From: Marinimicrobium sp050113635
Lineage (GTDB): Bacteria > Pseudomonadota > Gammaproteobacteria > Pseudomonadales > Cellvibrionaceae
Length of the DNA stretch: 64,000 nucleotides
Assembly: GCF_050113635.1 (NCBI RefSeq)
Contig: NZ_JBNJLT010000004.1
Location: 1 to 64,000, forward strand
Direction of reading: 5' to 3'
Below are positions 8,654-18,014 of the stretch, one piece after another. The notes under the pieces are model-generated. The model made no database searches. It had not been told where the DNA came from and saw only the letters and a list, made by a program, of their open reading frames with translations. A program made the position numbers and the translations under genes. Position 1 is the stretch's first letter, and each line of letters begins with the position of its first letter.

Positions 8654-10672
8654 ATGAATTCTCTAACGAAACGAGGCTCCGAAGCCTCTCTGAAATTATT
8701 AACTCTGGCCTGCCTGACGATCGGGCTGGTGGCCTGTGGTGGCAGTAACAACAACACGCCTTCGGCTTCCTCCAGCAGCCAGCACAGCAGTTCCACGCCC
8801 TCTGCGGAAACTGTGCAGGCCGACTTTATCGTCCAGTCTTTTGGCGGTGCCCTTTTGGCGGGTGCCACCGTTATGATTGACGATGTTATCGAGCAGAGCG
8901 ACGACAGTGGCCGGGCCACCTTTACGCTCAATGCCGATGAAAGTTATGTGGTTCAGGCCCAGGCCGAGGGCTACGTCATGCAGGCACTGCCCTTCACAAG
9001 CGATCACGATGGCGTACAGACGTTACGCCTGACGCCCGTCAAGCACGACATCGCTGTCACGGATATCGAAGCTGCCCGTACCTTGAGTGGCCTGGATTTG
9101 AATACCCGTATCACCTTTCCCGCCAATGCCTTTGTCACGGAGGATGGTGAACCCGCCACGGGTGCCGCCAGCCTGCAAATTACCCCCTGGAATATCAACA
9201 GTGACGAATTGACCGCTATGCCCGGCAATGGTCAGGCGGTGGACGCCATGGGAGACGCGACTGAACTGATCAGTGCGGGCATGATCACCGTGGATATCTA
9301 CAACACCAACGGTGACTATCTGCAACTGGCCGATGGTGTGACGGCTGAGCTGCAAATGGACTTGCCGTTCGACAGTATCAACGGCGAAGCCTTAAGTGTC
9401 GGCAGCACGATTCCCCTCTGGCATTTTGACGAGAGCCAGGGGCTTTGGGTCGAGGATGCTGAACGTGTGGGTGAAGTGATCGAATCGGCGACTTCGCCCA
9501 CTGGTCTGGCGGTATACGCCGAAGTGGATCATTTCTCCACCTGGAACTGGGACTTCAAATTCGAGAGTGGCGGGAGCATCCATGTGGAGTGCCGGCTCCC
9601 GGACAACGACTCTGTCCCTTGCGCGGTCATCGCTGAGGTTACTCTGGATGACGGATCAGCGCTGACCAAAAGCACTCAATTACCGATCGGAGGCGCCACC
9701 ATTATCAACATGCCCACCAGCGCCACGATCAATTGGACCGCCACCAGCGGCAGCGGCCTGATCGGCGACGTCCAGAGTGACCTGTCTGCGGACGTCGTGA
9801 TTGAACTCGGCAACCCGGTTACCGAAAACTTTGTCCAGTGCCTGCTGCCGGACGACTCATCCACACCCTGCGAAGTCACTATGACAGACGGCAGCCACAC
9901 ATTGACCCAACATATCCCCGCACAGGGCGCTACCGTCATCACTGGCTGGAGCGATGTGGACCCACAAACGGCCACGCTCTCCTGGAGTGCGGAAACACCC
10001 ACACCGGTCAGCTACAATCAGCAACAAGTGCTCGCCGAAGGCAACGCCACCTCCTCCGTCAACGGCAGTGTATCCATAGCCATGGCTGTCACTCCCATCG
10101 AGTCGGTGGATGTTCAGTGTTTCGCCCCCTCTGGTGGCAGCCTGCCCTGCATGGTCGATGTTAACTCGGCCCTTCCCTCCGGAACCGTGTTTTCCGAAAG
10201 CCATACTTTTCCTACTGAAGGCGGAACGCTTCTGATTCCTTCAGAAGCGGTGCTGATCGAGTGGACCGCTACCGCCGATGGCAATCACAGTCACAACGGC
10301 CAGTTTTTTGCGCTCTCCACCGAGGTTCAAACCGGATTGTTGCCCGCCGTGAATCTGATACTCGACACGGCGGTGCCGCAAGGACCTGCCGCGCAAAGTA
10401 TCAACGTTGTGTGTGTTAACGGCTCGGCCAGTGCCAGCAGTTGTGATATCACCCTGGGCCGCGAAGGTTATGTGGTGGGATTTGCGGAGCTGGAGGATAT
10501 TGAAGACAGCCCGATCGGCCAGGTTCATACACTGACATTCCCCAACGGCATGGGCGAGACGGAGTGGGTACTGATCAACGCCATGGGCGATGATAACTCC
10601 TACGCCAACGGGTCGGCGCCTTACAGTGACTTTGCCGACGGGGAGACCATAGAGCTGGAGCTTAGCCTCTAG
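8654..10672 (+). CDS. Lipoprotein with four cysteine-paired repeats, unknown function
   Basis: 672 residues. The ATG at 8654 follows GAGGA and opens a lipoprotein signal with lipobox LVACGG; the in-frame ATG at 8588 has no such signal. After a Ser-rich linker comes a carboxypeptidase-regulatory-like beta-sandwich (about residues 57-115: FGGALLAGATVMIDDVIEQSDDSGRATF), then an uncharacterised region with PANAFVTEDGEPATGAASLQI. The C-terminal half holds four divergent repeats starting near residues 311, 394, 487 and 585. Each has a Cys after a V(E/Q/V)C motif and a second Cys about 10-12 residues later (for example VECRLPDNDSVPC, VQCLLPDDSSTPC, VQCFAPSGGSLPC). It is probably a cell-surface adhesion or binding protein. 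No enzyme motif was recognised. Confidence 0.75.
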   Translation: MNSLTKRGSEASLKLLTLACLTIGLVACGGSNNNTPSASSSSQHSSSTPSAETVQADFIVQSFGGALLAGATVMIDDVIEQSDDSGRATFTLNADESYVVQAQAEGYVMQALPFTSDHDGVQTLRLTPVKHDIAVTDIEAARTLSGLDLNTRITFPANAFVTEDGEPATGAASLQITPWNINSDELTAMPGNGQAVDAMGDATELISAGMITVDIYNTNGDYLQLADGVTAELQMDLPFDSINGEALSVGSTIPLWHFDESQGLWVEDAERVGEVIESATSPTGLAVYAEVDHFSTWNWDFKFESGGSIHVECRLPDNDSVPCAVIAEVTLDDGSALTKSTQLPIGGATIINMPTSATINWTATSGSGLIGDVQSDLSADVVIELGNPVTENFVQCLLPDDSSTPCEVTMTDGSHTLTQHIPAQGATVITGWSDVDPQTATLSWSAETPTPVSYNQQQVLAEGNATSSVNGSVSIAMAVTPIESVDVQCFAPSGGSLPCMVDVNSALPSGTVFSESHTFPTEGGTLLIPSEAVLIEWTATADGNHSHNGQFFALSTEVQTGLLPAVNLILDTAVPQGPAAQSINVVCVNGSASASSCDITLGREGYVVGFAELEDIEDSPIGQVHTLTFPNGMGETEWVLINAMGDDNSYANGSAPYSDFADGETIELELSL

Positions 10673-10703
10673 TCTGTTGCCTGCTCTATTGAGCCGTATC
10701 CAT

Positions 10704-10728
10704 GGCCAGCAGAAATGCTGGCCTTTTT
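10704..10728 (+). terminator. Rho-independent terminator after the repeat lipoprotein
   Basis: GGCCAGCA (10704-10711), a GAAA tetraloop, TGCTGGCC (10716-10723), then TTTTT. A textbook intrinsic terminator for the rightward lipoprotein gene. It lies between two convergent genes. Confidence 0.93.
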
Positions 10729-10782
10729 AATCAGGCCGAAAAAAGAGCCGTTACAGTAACGAACCCCAACAGCATCACTGTA

Positions 10783-13203
10783 TTAAATATCGAGGTTGGC
10801 CACCGCCAGTGCATTGGTTTCAATAAACTCCCGGCGCGGTTCAACATGGTCGCCCATCAAGGTGGTGAAGATCTGGTCGGCCGCGATAGCATCCTGCACA
10901 CTGACCCGCAGCATCCGACGGGTTTCCGGATTCATCGTGGTTTCCCACAGCTGTTCCGGGTTCATCTCACCCAGCCCTTTGTAGCGTTGGATGTTGTAAC
11001 CCTTGCGCGATTCTTTCATCAGCCAGGCCAATGCTTCGTCAAAACTCGAGACTTCCTGGGTTTTTTCGCCGCGCTTGATATAGGCACTCTCTTCGATCAG
11101 GGTCACAAGCTTTTCACCCAGTGCCAGAATAGATCTGTACTCACCCGACTCAAAAAATTCATGATTAAACGGGTATTGAGTCGAGAGCCCGTGGGCAATG
11201 ATTTCCACTTGCGGCAGGAATAGATGTCGCTCGGTATCTTCCTTGGCCGTGATGCGATAACGCTGGCTGCCATCGCGGCTATCCAGACTCAGTCGCGCCA
11301 GGAGCTGATCGCACCATTGCTGCATATGCCCCTGATCCGCCAGATGCTCGGGCCGCAAGGAGGGAAGATAGATCATCTCTTCCAGGATTTCGCTCGGATA
11401 AAGACGGGACAAGCGATCGATGGTATCCATCACCCCCCGATACTCGTACACCAGCTTCTCCAGCGCTTCACCACTGATGCCGGGGGCGTCAGCGTGAACA
11501 TGCAGGCTGGAGCCTTCCAGGGCAGACTGGGTCAGGAACGCCGTCAAAGCGCCCTCATCCTTCAAATACTGCTCGAATTTGCCTTTGCTGATCTTGTACA
11601 GCGGCGGCTGGGCGATGTAGACGTGACCGCGCTCGATCAGTTCGCGCATTTGACGGAAGAAGAACGTCAGTAGCAGTGTGCGAATGTGGGAGCCATCGAC
11701 GTCGGCGTCCGTCATGATAATAATGCGGTGGTAACGCAATTTTTCAGGGTCGAATTCCTGCTTTCCAATACCACAACCCAGCGCGGTAATCAGGGTACCG
11801 ACCTCGGCGCTGGAGAGCATTTTGTCAAAACGGGCTTTCTCAACGTTCAGAATCTTACCTTTCAGTGGCAAAATCGCCTGCGTTTTCCGGGCTCGCCCTT
11901 GCTTGGCAGAACCACCCGCCGAATCACCCTCCACCAGGTACACTTCTGACAGGGCCGGGTCTTTTTCCTGGCAATCTGCCAGTTTGCCAGGCAGACCAGC
12001 AATGTCCAAAGCGCCCTTGCGGCGGGTCATTTCCCGGGCTTTACGAGCCGCTTCACGAGCGCGAGCCGCGTCAATCATTTTGCTGACCACAGCTTTGGCT
12101 TCGTTGGGGTTTTCCAGCAGATATTCACCGAAGATCTGGCTCATTTCCTGCTCAACCGCCGTTTTCACCTCGGAAGACACCAACTTATCCTTGGTCTGAG
12201 AGGAAAACTTCGGATCTGGCACTTTCACTGAAATAATGGCAGTCAGGCCTTCCCGGGCATCATCACCGGTGGTGCTCACTTTGGCCTTGGAAGCCAGCCC
12301 TTCCCGTTCAATGTAGCTGTTCAGGGAGCGAGTCAAGGCAGCCCGGAAACCGGCCAGGTGCGTCCCACCGTCGCGCTGGGGAATGTTATTGGTGTAGCAG
12401 AAGATATTTTCCTGGAAGGAGTCGTTCCACTGCAGGGCAATTTCTACTCCAATCCCGTCTTCACGCACCTCGCTGGTGATATGCACGGTCTTGTTGATGG
12501 GCGTCTTATTAACATTCAAGTGCTCTACAAACGCTTTCAGGCCGCCTTCGTACTGGTAAACCTCTTCTTTGGCGGTCCGCTCATCCTTCAGCACAATGCG
12601 CACACCCGAATTCAGGAATGACAGTTCACGCAAGCGTTTAGCCAGCAAATCATATTGAAATTCGATGTTGTTGAAGGTCTCGGCAGACGGCTTGAAATGA
12701 ACTTCTGTACCGCTGGAGCTGGTTTCGCCGACAACCGTCAAGGGTGCCTGAGGCACGCCGTGGTGATAGGTCTGTTCGTGCACTTTACCCTCACGTCGAA
12801 TAGTGAGCTTCAGCTCTTCCGAAAGCGCGTTGACCACGGATACGCCCACCCCGTGAAGACCACCGGATACCTTGTAGGTGTTGTCATCAAATTTACCGCC
12901 GGCATGCAATACGGTCATGATGACCTCGGCAGCCGAAACGCCCTCTTCGTGCATTTCCGTGGGTATGCCGCGACCGTTATCGGATACAGAGACGGTTTCA
13001 TCAGGATGAATGACCACGCGAATTTCAGAGCAGTGACCGGCGAGCGCCTCGTCGATGGAGTTATCAACGATTTCAAACACCATGTGGTGTAGACCGGAGC
13101 CATCGTCGGTATCACCGATATACATGCCGGGCCGTTTGCGAACCGCGTCCAGTCCTTTCAGCACTTTGATACTGGACGAGTCATAATTCTTTTGCTCTGC
13201 CAT
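10783..13203 (-). CDS. gyrB: DNA gyrase subunit B
   Basis: 806 residues, the usual gammaproteobacterial length. The ATPase subunit of DNA gyrase, which introduces negative supercoils with GyrA. GHKL ATP-binding motifs DNSIDEALAGH and DNGRGIPTE lie in the first 90 residues. A transducer domain follows, then TOPRIM motifs EGDSAGGSAKQGR and DADVDGSHIRTL with the metal-binding acidic residues, and the C-terminal YKGLGEMNPEQLWETTMNP. Last gene of the dnaA-dnaN-recF-gyrB series, 15 bases after recF, so probably co-transcribed. Confidence 0.98.
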   Translation of the reverse strand: MAEQKNYDSSSIKVLKGLDAVRKRPGMYIGDTDDGSGLHHMVFEIVDNSIDEALAGHCSEIRVVIHPDETVSVSDNGRGIPTEMHEEGVSAAEVIMTVLHAGGKFDDNTYKVSGGLHGVGVSVVNALSEELKLTIRREGKVHEQTYHHGVPQAPLTVVGETSSSGTEVHFKPSAETFNNIEFQYDLLAKRLRELSFLNSGVRIVLKDERTAKEEVYQYEGGLKAFVEHLNVNKTPINKTVHITSEVREDGIGVEIALQWNDSFQENIFCYTNNIPQRDGGTHLAGFRAALTRSLNSYIEREGLASKAKVSTTGDDAREGLTAIISVKVPDPKFSSQTKDKLVSSEVKTAVEQEMSQIFGEYLLENPNEAKAVVSKMIDAARAREAARKAREMTRRKGALDIAGLPGKLADCQEKDPALSEVYLVEGDSAGGSAKQGRARKTQAILPLKGKILNVEKARFDKMLSSAEVGTLITALGCGIGKQEFDPEKLRYHRIIIMTDADVDGSHIRTLLLTFFFRQMRELIERGHVYIAQPPLYKISKGKFEQYLKDEGALTAFLTQSALEGSSLHVHADAPGISGEALEKLVYEYRGVMDTIDRLSRLYPSEILEEMIYLPSLRPEHLADQGHMQQWCDQLLARLSLDSRDGSQRYRITAKEDTERHLFLPQVEIIAHGLSTQYPFNHEFFESGEYRSILALGEKLVTLIEESAYIKRGEKTQEVSSFDEALAWLMKESRKGYNIQRYKGLGEMNPEQLWETTMNPETRRMLRVSVQDAIAADQIFTTLMGDHVEPRREFIETNALAVANLDI

Positions 13204-13218
13204 AAACTAGCTCCGATT

Positions 13219-14331
13219 TCACTGCGATGAGGCGGAAGTAGGCTCTTCAACTACCCGCCCCTGTTCCACGTGGAACACTTTAGTCACTGCCGCCGGTCTG
13301 TCTTTCCAGTCCGCGAGCAGCGGTTGCATCTCTACACCGGTGATAAATACCTGTGTTTCCAATGTGTCCAACCACTCCACCAGTTTGGCGCGATGGCTGA
13401 TATCAAGCTCGGCGGGCAGGTCGTCCACCAAATAAATACAGCGCCCTTGGGTCTGCCGGTTGAACACCACGCCTTGAGCGATCTTAAGGGCACACACCAC
13501 AAGCTTCTGCTGACCGCGAGACAGCACGTCTGCGGCGGGCTGACCCTGCACCTGAATACGCAAGTCAGCACGATGAGATCCGGATTGCGTATAACCAATC
13601 TGTCGATCTCGTTCAAAATTGTCGGCCAGCACTTGATCGTATGGCTTGTTCTTATCCCAACCGCGTTGGTAGGACAGGGTCACGTCCGGCAACTTTATAA
13701 AGTCGTCGAGCAGCGCTAGAAAAACCGGTTCAAAGAGTTCAACGCAGGTGGTTCTGTTTTCGTGAATGCGCTGGCTCAGCTGGCACAGCTCCCGGTCCCA
13801 TAAACGTAACTCGTCGAAGTCTATTCTATCACGCCGCAACAGGCTATTGCGTTGTTTCAGGCAACGCTGAACACCTTTCCACGCCGGAAAGAAGGAGTGT
13901 TCCACGTGGAACACCAACCAATCCATAAACTGACGTCGAACCTTCGGGCTTCCTTCCAGCAACATAAAAGTGTGCGCATCAATAATCTGTAATGGCATCA
14001 CGGAAGCCAACTCCGCCAGGGAGCTAACGGGCCGCCCATCCACCTTCAGGGCCACTTCGCCATTTCGAGCCCGTCTCAGACCGACGGGTACAGAGCGGTC
14101 GGCCATCTCTATTTCGGCAAAAACAACAAACTGATCTTTTTCCCATTGAATCAGGGGCTTATGTTTATGGCTGCGGAACGAGCGCCCCAGTGCGAGCGTA
14201 TGCACGGCTTCCAGCACACTGGTTTTGCCTGACCCGTTTTCACCGTAGATCAGATTCGTTCGTGGAGAGGGTGAGAGCTTCACCCTCTCCAGATTGCGGA
14301 GGGATTGAATATCGAGGCGGGATAAGGTCAT
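13219..14331 (-). CDS. recF: DNA replication and repair protein RecF
   Basis: 370 residues. An SMC-like ATPase that helps load RecA at gaps via RecO and RecR. Walker A GENGSGKTS sits near residue 31, the signature-like motif LSRGQQKLVV near residue 270, and the Walker B region IYLVDDLPAELD follows. Leftward, between dnaN (22-base gap) and gyrB (15-base gap). The coding sequence contains two perfect parS sites (13262-13277 and 13898-13913). The first falls close to the C-terminal end, where the protein reads VFHVEQGRVVEE; the second encodes VFHVEHSFF. Confidence 0.97.
   Translation of the reverse strand: MTLSRLDIQSLRNLERVKLSPSPRTNLIYGENGSGKTSVLEAVHTLALGRSFRSHKHKPLIQWEKDQFVVFAEIEMADRSVPVGLRRARNGEVALKVDGRPVSSLAELASVMPLQIIDAHTFMLLEGSPKVRRQFMDWLVFHVEHSFFPAWKGVQRCLKQRNSLLRRDRIDFDELRLWDRELCQLSQRIHENRTTCVELFEPVFLALLDDFIKLPDVTLSYQRGWDKNKPYDQVLADNFERDRQIGYTQSGSHRADLRIQVQGQPAADVLSRGQQKLVVCALKIAQGVVFNRQTQGRCIYLVDDLPAELDISHRAKLVEWLDTLETQVFITGVEMQPLLADWKDRPAAVTKVFHVEQGRVVEEPTSASSQ
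13262..13277. other. parS: parS centromere site 1 (inside recF)
   Basis: TGTTCCACGTGGAACA is a perfect 16-bp palindrome matching the bacterial parS consensus TGTTNCACGTGNAACA bound by ParB. It lies within the recF coding sequence, about 3.8 kb from the dnaA-rpmH spacer. ParA and ParB are encoded at 31.1-32.8 kb in this window. Confidence 0.95.
13898..13913. other. parS: parS centromere site 2 (inside recF)
   Basis: A second perfect TGTTCCACGTGGAACA palindrome, 636 bases from the first and also inside recF. With one further base on each side it extends to an 18-bp palindrome (GTGTTCCACGTGGAACAC). Two exact copies within one gene is far above chance. Confidence 0.95.
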
Positions 14332-14353
14332 AAAGGGCGCCGAAACGCCTTAA

Positions 14354-15457
14354 TCAAAGGCGCATCGGCATTACCACGTACAGCGAATCCCCCTCCTCGG
14401 GCTCTTCCAGCAGCGCACTACTGTTGGCATCCGAGAGCGTCATTTTGATATGGTCCGCCGAAATAACATTGGCCACATCCTGCAAATAACTGACGTTAAA
14501 GCCCATTTCCAGGGAGCTGCCTTCGTAATCTACCGCCACCTGCTCCTCGGCCTCTTCCTGCTCCGGGTTGTTAGCCACAATCGTCAACATGCCACTATCA
14601 AGCAACAGACGAACGCCACGGTATTTTTCATTGGAGAGAATGGCTGTGCGACCAAACGCCTGTTTCAGTTCGGTCCTCGGACCCAGCACGATCTTGTCGC
14701 CGCCACGGGGTAGAACGCGTTCGTAGTCGGGGAACTTGCCGTCCACCAGCTTGGAGGTGAAGGTGTAATCCCCGGTGGCTACCCGAATGTGGTTCGCACT
14801 CAGCGTGACATCCACGGTATCATCAATATCGTCCACCAGGCGAGACAGCTCCAGCACGCCTTTACGAGGCAAAATAGCCTGTACAGCGTCTCCCACAGAC
14901 ACCGGAACGGGACGAGTGCACATCGCCATGCGGTGGCCATCCGTCGCGACCGCCCGCAACTGCCCTTCGCGGACTTCCCATAACATACCGTTTAAGTAAT
15001 ACCGCACATCCTGTTGCGCCATAGCGAACGCCGTGCGCTCGATGAGGCGTTTCACTTCACGCTGCGGGCAAGCAAACTGCAAGTCGCTTGGACCATCCTC
15101 AACATTCGGAAAATCCCCGGCCGGCAAGGTAGACAATGTGAACCGGCTGCGGCCGCTTTTTACCACCATCCGCTGTTCATCCTGTGAGAACTCAATGGCG
15201 GCACCTTCGGGCAGCGAACGGCAAATGTCCACGAGTTTGCGGGCAGGCACCGTGACCTCTCCGGCCTCTGCTGGTTCTTCCAGCATCAATCTCGCCACAA
15301 TCTCCACTTCCAAATCGGTCCCGGTGAGGGACAACTGATCCCCATCAATCGCCATCAGGACGTTGGACAGCACTGGCAGAGTCTGACGGCGTTCGACCAC
15401 CCCCCCTACCAACTGAAGGGGTTTCAACAGGGCTTCTCGGGACACGACAAATTTCAT
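14354..15457 (-). CDS. dnaN: DNA polymerase III beta subunit (sliding clamp)
   Basis: 367 residues, standard length for the clamp that tethers DNA polymerase III to the template as a dimeric ring. Starts MKFVVSREALLKPLQLVGGVVERRQTLPVLSN and ends VVMPMRL, both typical. Three repeated clamp domains of about 120 residues each are expected; the central GKFPDYERVLP and C-terminal VMPMRL are clear. Lies between dnaA (62-base gap) and recF, same strand. Confidence 0.98.
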   Translation of the reverse strand: MKFVVSREALLKPLQLVGGVVERRQTLPVLSNVLMAIDGDQLSLTGTDLEVEIVARLMLEEPAEAGEVTVPARKLVDICRSLPEGAAIEFSQDEQRMVVKSGRSRFTLSTLPAGDFPNVEDGPSDLQFACPQREVKRLIERTAFAMAQQDVRYYLNGMLWEVREGQLRAVATDGHRMAMCTRPVPVSVGDAVQAILPRKGVLELSRLVDDIDDTVDVTLSANHIRVATGDYTFTSKLVDGKFPDYERVLPRGGDKIVLGPRTELKQAFGRTAILSNEKYRGVRLLLDSGMLTIVANNPEQEEAEEQVAVDYEGSSLEMGFNVSYLQDVANVISADHIKMTLSDANSSALLEEPEEGDSLYVVMPMRL

Positions 15458-15519
15458 GGGGTCTCTTCCTATTTTCCTGTAGGGGATTCCTGAAATCAGG
15501 AGGTCATCGGTAATGAATA

Positions 15520-17073
15520 TCAGGTAGTCAGGGAGCGCAGCAGGTTCTTCATATCCTCGCGAATATCCGCGTCCTCTTCCTGCATCTGTTTAATCTTGCG
15601 ACACGCATGCAATACCGTCGTATGGTCGCGTCCGCCAAAAGCCTCGCCGATCTCCGGCAGGCTGTGATTCGTCAACTCTTTTGCAAGTGCCATCGCCACC
15701 TGGCGCGGTCGAGCCACTGAGCGACTGCGACGTTTGGAGAGCAGATCATTGAGCTTGATCTTATAGTACTCCCCCACCACACGCTGGATATTATCTATGC
15801 CTACTTGCTTGTCCTGCAAGGCGAGTAAATCCTTCAATGCCTCCCTGACCAGGTCCACATCAATCAACCTGCCTGTGAACTGGGCATTGGCGACCACACG
15901 CTTGAGCGCGCCTTCCAATTCCCGAACATTGGAACGAATACGTTGGGCAATAAAAAACGCGGCCTCATGGGGTAGATCAACACCGACCTGATCCGCTTTT
16001 TTCATCAAAATGGCGACCCGGGTTTCCAGCTCTGGTGGCTCCACAGCGACGGTCAGCCCCCATCCAAAACGACTTTTCAGGCGCTCTTCCAAACCATTAA
16101 TTTCTTTAGGATAACGGTCACACGTCAAAATAATCTGTTGTCCGCCTTCAAGCAGCGCATTAAAGGTATGAAAAAACTCCTCCTGAGAGCGCTCTTTCCC
16201 GGCGAAGAACTGTATATCGTCAATCAATAACGCATCCACAGACCGATAATAGCGTTTGAAATCGTTAATGGCGTTGAGCTGCAACGCCTTTACCATATCC
16301 GCCACAAAGCGTTCAGAATGCAAATAAATAACCCGGGCATTGGGGTTCTTGTCCACCAAGGCGTTGCCCACCGCCTGCATCAAGTGCGTTTTCCCCAAAC
16401 CTACCCCACCGTATATAAAGAGCGGGTTGTAGGAACCGCCGGGGTTTTCCGCCACCTGGCGAGCCGCCGCCAAACCCAGCTGGTTGGATTTACCTTCGAC
16501 AAAGCTCGCAAATGAAAACTGGCGATTCAGATTATTGTTGTGCTTGAGAGCACCTTCTGCTTCAACGGGGCCAGGGGAACTCGACATACTGGTGCCGACG
16601 CTGGGCTCGGGCGTCAATGGCGCGGATCGGCCAGCCCCCATTCCCTGATAGGGAGACGGGTTTATTCCAGAGGTATGTTTTACCCCTGGCTCAGAAGTCG
16701 TGCCGCGGCCATTGTGTCCGCCGGGCGCAGTCTCAACGGAGCGAGACGCTGCGCGAGGGGGAGAAGAGTGCTGGGCAGCGCCCGCACCAACGCCGACACC
16801 AACGCCGGCACCAAAGCCCGACCGCTGTCCGACGCCCACCTCTACACTCAATGGTTGCACATCACCCTGAAAGTCGGAAACGAGTTCCCGGATCCGGTGC
16901 AAGAACTTTTCATTCACCCAGTCACACACAAACCGATTGGGTGCCAACAGACGAAGCTGATCGGGGTCGGCGGCCTCATCGATCTGCAAAGGGCGAATCC
17001 AGGTATTGAACTGCTGTGACGGCAATTCATCCTGCAAGCTCGATGCGCAAAGTTTCCAGACGGCCTCCGGCAA
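15520..17073 (-). CDS. dnaA: Chromosomal replication initiator DnaA
   Basis: 517 residues. An AAA+ protein that binds DnaA boxes and melts the origin. Domain I is the N-terminal 85 residues (WKLCASSLQDELPSQQFNTWIRPLQ). Domain II is long and low-complexity (about 88-185, with VGVGVGAG and Ser/Pro/Gly runs), which makes the protein longer than the E. coli form. Domain III shows Walker A GGVGLGKTHLM and Walker B ALLIDDIQFF. Domain IV ends with the DnaA signature around LPEIGEAFGGRDHTTVLHACRKI. First gene of the leftward dnaA-dnaN-recF-gyrB set. A perfect DnaA box 65 bases upstream suggests autoregulation. Confidence 0.98.
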   Translation of the reverse strand: MPEAVWKLCASSLQDELPSQQFNTWIRPLQIDEAADPDQLRLLAPNRFVCDWVNEKFLHRIRELVSDFQGDVQPLSVEVGVGQRSGFGAGVGVGVGAGAAQHSSPPRAASRSVETAPGGHNGRGTTSEPGVKHTSGINPSPYQGMGAGRSAPLTPEPSVGTSMSSSPGPVEAEGALKHNNNLNRQFSFASFVEGKSNQLGLAAARQVAENPGGSYNPLFIYGGVGLGKTHLMQAVGNALVDKNPNARVIYLHSERFVADMVKALQLNAINDFKRYYRSVDALLIDDIQFFAGKERSQEEFFHTFNALLEGGQQIILTCDRYPKEINGLEERLKSRFGWGLTVAVEPPELETRVAILMKKADQVGVDLPHEAAFFIAQRIRSNVRELEGALKRVVANAQFTGRLIDVDLVREALKDLLALQDKQVGIDNIQRVVGEYYKIKLNDLLSKRRSRSVARPRQVAMALAKELTNHSLPEIGEAFGGRDHTTVLHACRKIKQMQEEDADIREDMKNLLRSLTT

Positions 17074-17456
17074 AGCTACCTCCCCCCGGTGCGTTATTAT
17101 TCACAAAAGATTCGTAGTGTACTCTCTGCCGCAGCGGTTATCCACAGTGGAAGAAACATTTTTTTGCTATAAGAATGACAACTAATGTTTGAGTTTCAAT
17201 AGGTTAAGGAAATAACACCACTTTATTTACCCACAGATTCATCCCTCAAAACCGATCAAAAAACAACCTATTCCTGTGGACAACCTGTTATCAACCTTTT
17301 AGCAAGCTAAGCATAACTTCTCAATCGAACCAAAACCTCCAATAGTTGCCGTTCACGCTTCAAATCCGTTGCCTTTCAGTGGCATTTTCTATAAAATCGC
17401 GCCTCTTTTTCCCGCCCTTGCAGGGGCAACCGAATTCGAACGACAGGTTTATTCCC
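17074..17456. other. oriC: dnaA-rpmH spacer: DnaA boxes, candidate origin or dnaA control region
   Basis: About 380 bases between divergent dnaA and rpmH, the position of oriC in Pseudomonas. It holds a perfect DnaA box TTATCCACA at 17138-17146, a near-box on the other strand (TGTGGACAA, 17275-17283) and a weaker TTATCAACC at 17288-17296. The intervening DNA is AT-rich. The box set is sparser than that at 27.8-28.0 kb, so this may be the dnaA regulatory region rather than the working origin. Confidence 0.6.
17369..17397 (+). promoter_or_regulatory. Probable sigma-70 promoter for rpmH-rnpA
   Basis: TTGCCT (17369-17374), a 17-base spacer, TAAAAT (17392-17397). The rpmH ATG follows 60 bases later. 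Fits the strong constitutive promoter expected for a ribosomal protein gene. Confidence 0.6.
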
Positions 17457-17591
17457 ATGAAAAGAACATTTCAGCCCAGCGTCCTGAAACGCAAGCGCAA
17501 CCACGGTTTCCGTGCCCGCATGGCCACCAAAAATGGTCGCGCCGTTCTGGCCCGTCGTCGCGCCAAAGGCCGCAAGGCGCTGGCCGTATAA
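17457..17591 (+). CDS. rpmH: Ribosomal protein bL34
   Basis: 44 residues, MKRTFQPSVLKRKRNHGFRA onwards, ending GRKALAV. Nearly invariant basic large-subunit protein. The ATG at 17457 gives exactly the conserved N-terminus; in-frame upstream extensions are spurious. Followed by rnpA, the conserved order next to the origin. Confidence 0.98.
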   Translation: MKRTFQPSVLKRKRNHGFRARMATKNGRAVLARRRAKGRKALAV

Positions 17592-17632
17592 CACGCGCCC
17601 GCCTTTGCGCTGTGTTCAGTTGTCAGAGTTAA

Positions 17633-18010
17633 GTGGCTTCCCACGCTTTTCCCAAAGCACATCGGCTGCTTACCTCTGATGACTTTCAGTCGGTGTTTGC
17701 CGACGCCCCTTTCCGCGCCTCCCACAAGTACTTCCTGATTCTGGCTCGACCCAACCAGCGCGACTCTGCCCGCTTGGGGCTGGTAATTGCCAAAAAGCAC
17801 ATTCGCCTGGCTACCCAGCGAAACCGAATGAAACGCCTGATCCGGGAAACTTTTCGCCATCAGGCGCCGACCTTGGGCGGTATTGATGTTATTGTATTGG
17901 CGCGCCGAGGGATGGACAGCCTCGAGAACAGCGCACTGCACGATCAACTCGATCGACAGTGGCAACGAATTGCGCGCAAATCGGCCCCCAAACCCACTAC
18001 GGCAGACTGA
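17633..18010 (+). CDS. rnpA: Ribonuclease P protein component
   Basis: 125 residues. Basic protein partner of the RNase P RNA in tRNA 5' maturation. Contains FPKAHRLLTSDDFQSVF at the start and the signature RLGLVIAKKHIRLATQRNRMKRLIRETFR (RNR motif) in the middle. Starts with GTG at 17633; no nearby ATG keeps the conserved FPK N-terminus. Sits 41 bases after rpmH and runs into yidD. Confidence 0.96.
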   Translation: MASHAFPKAHRLLTSDDFQSVFADAPFRASHKYFLILARPNQRDSARLGLVIAKKHIRLATQRNRMKRLIRETFRHQAPTLGGIDVIVLARRGMDSLENSALHDQLDRQWQRIARKSAPKPTTAD

Positions 18011-18014
18011 TGAC

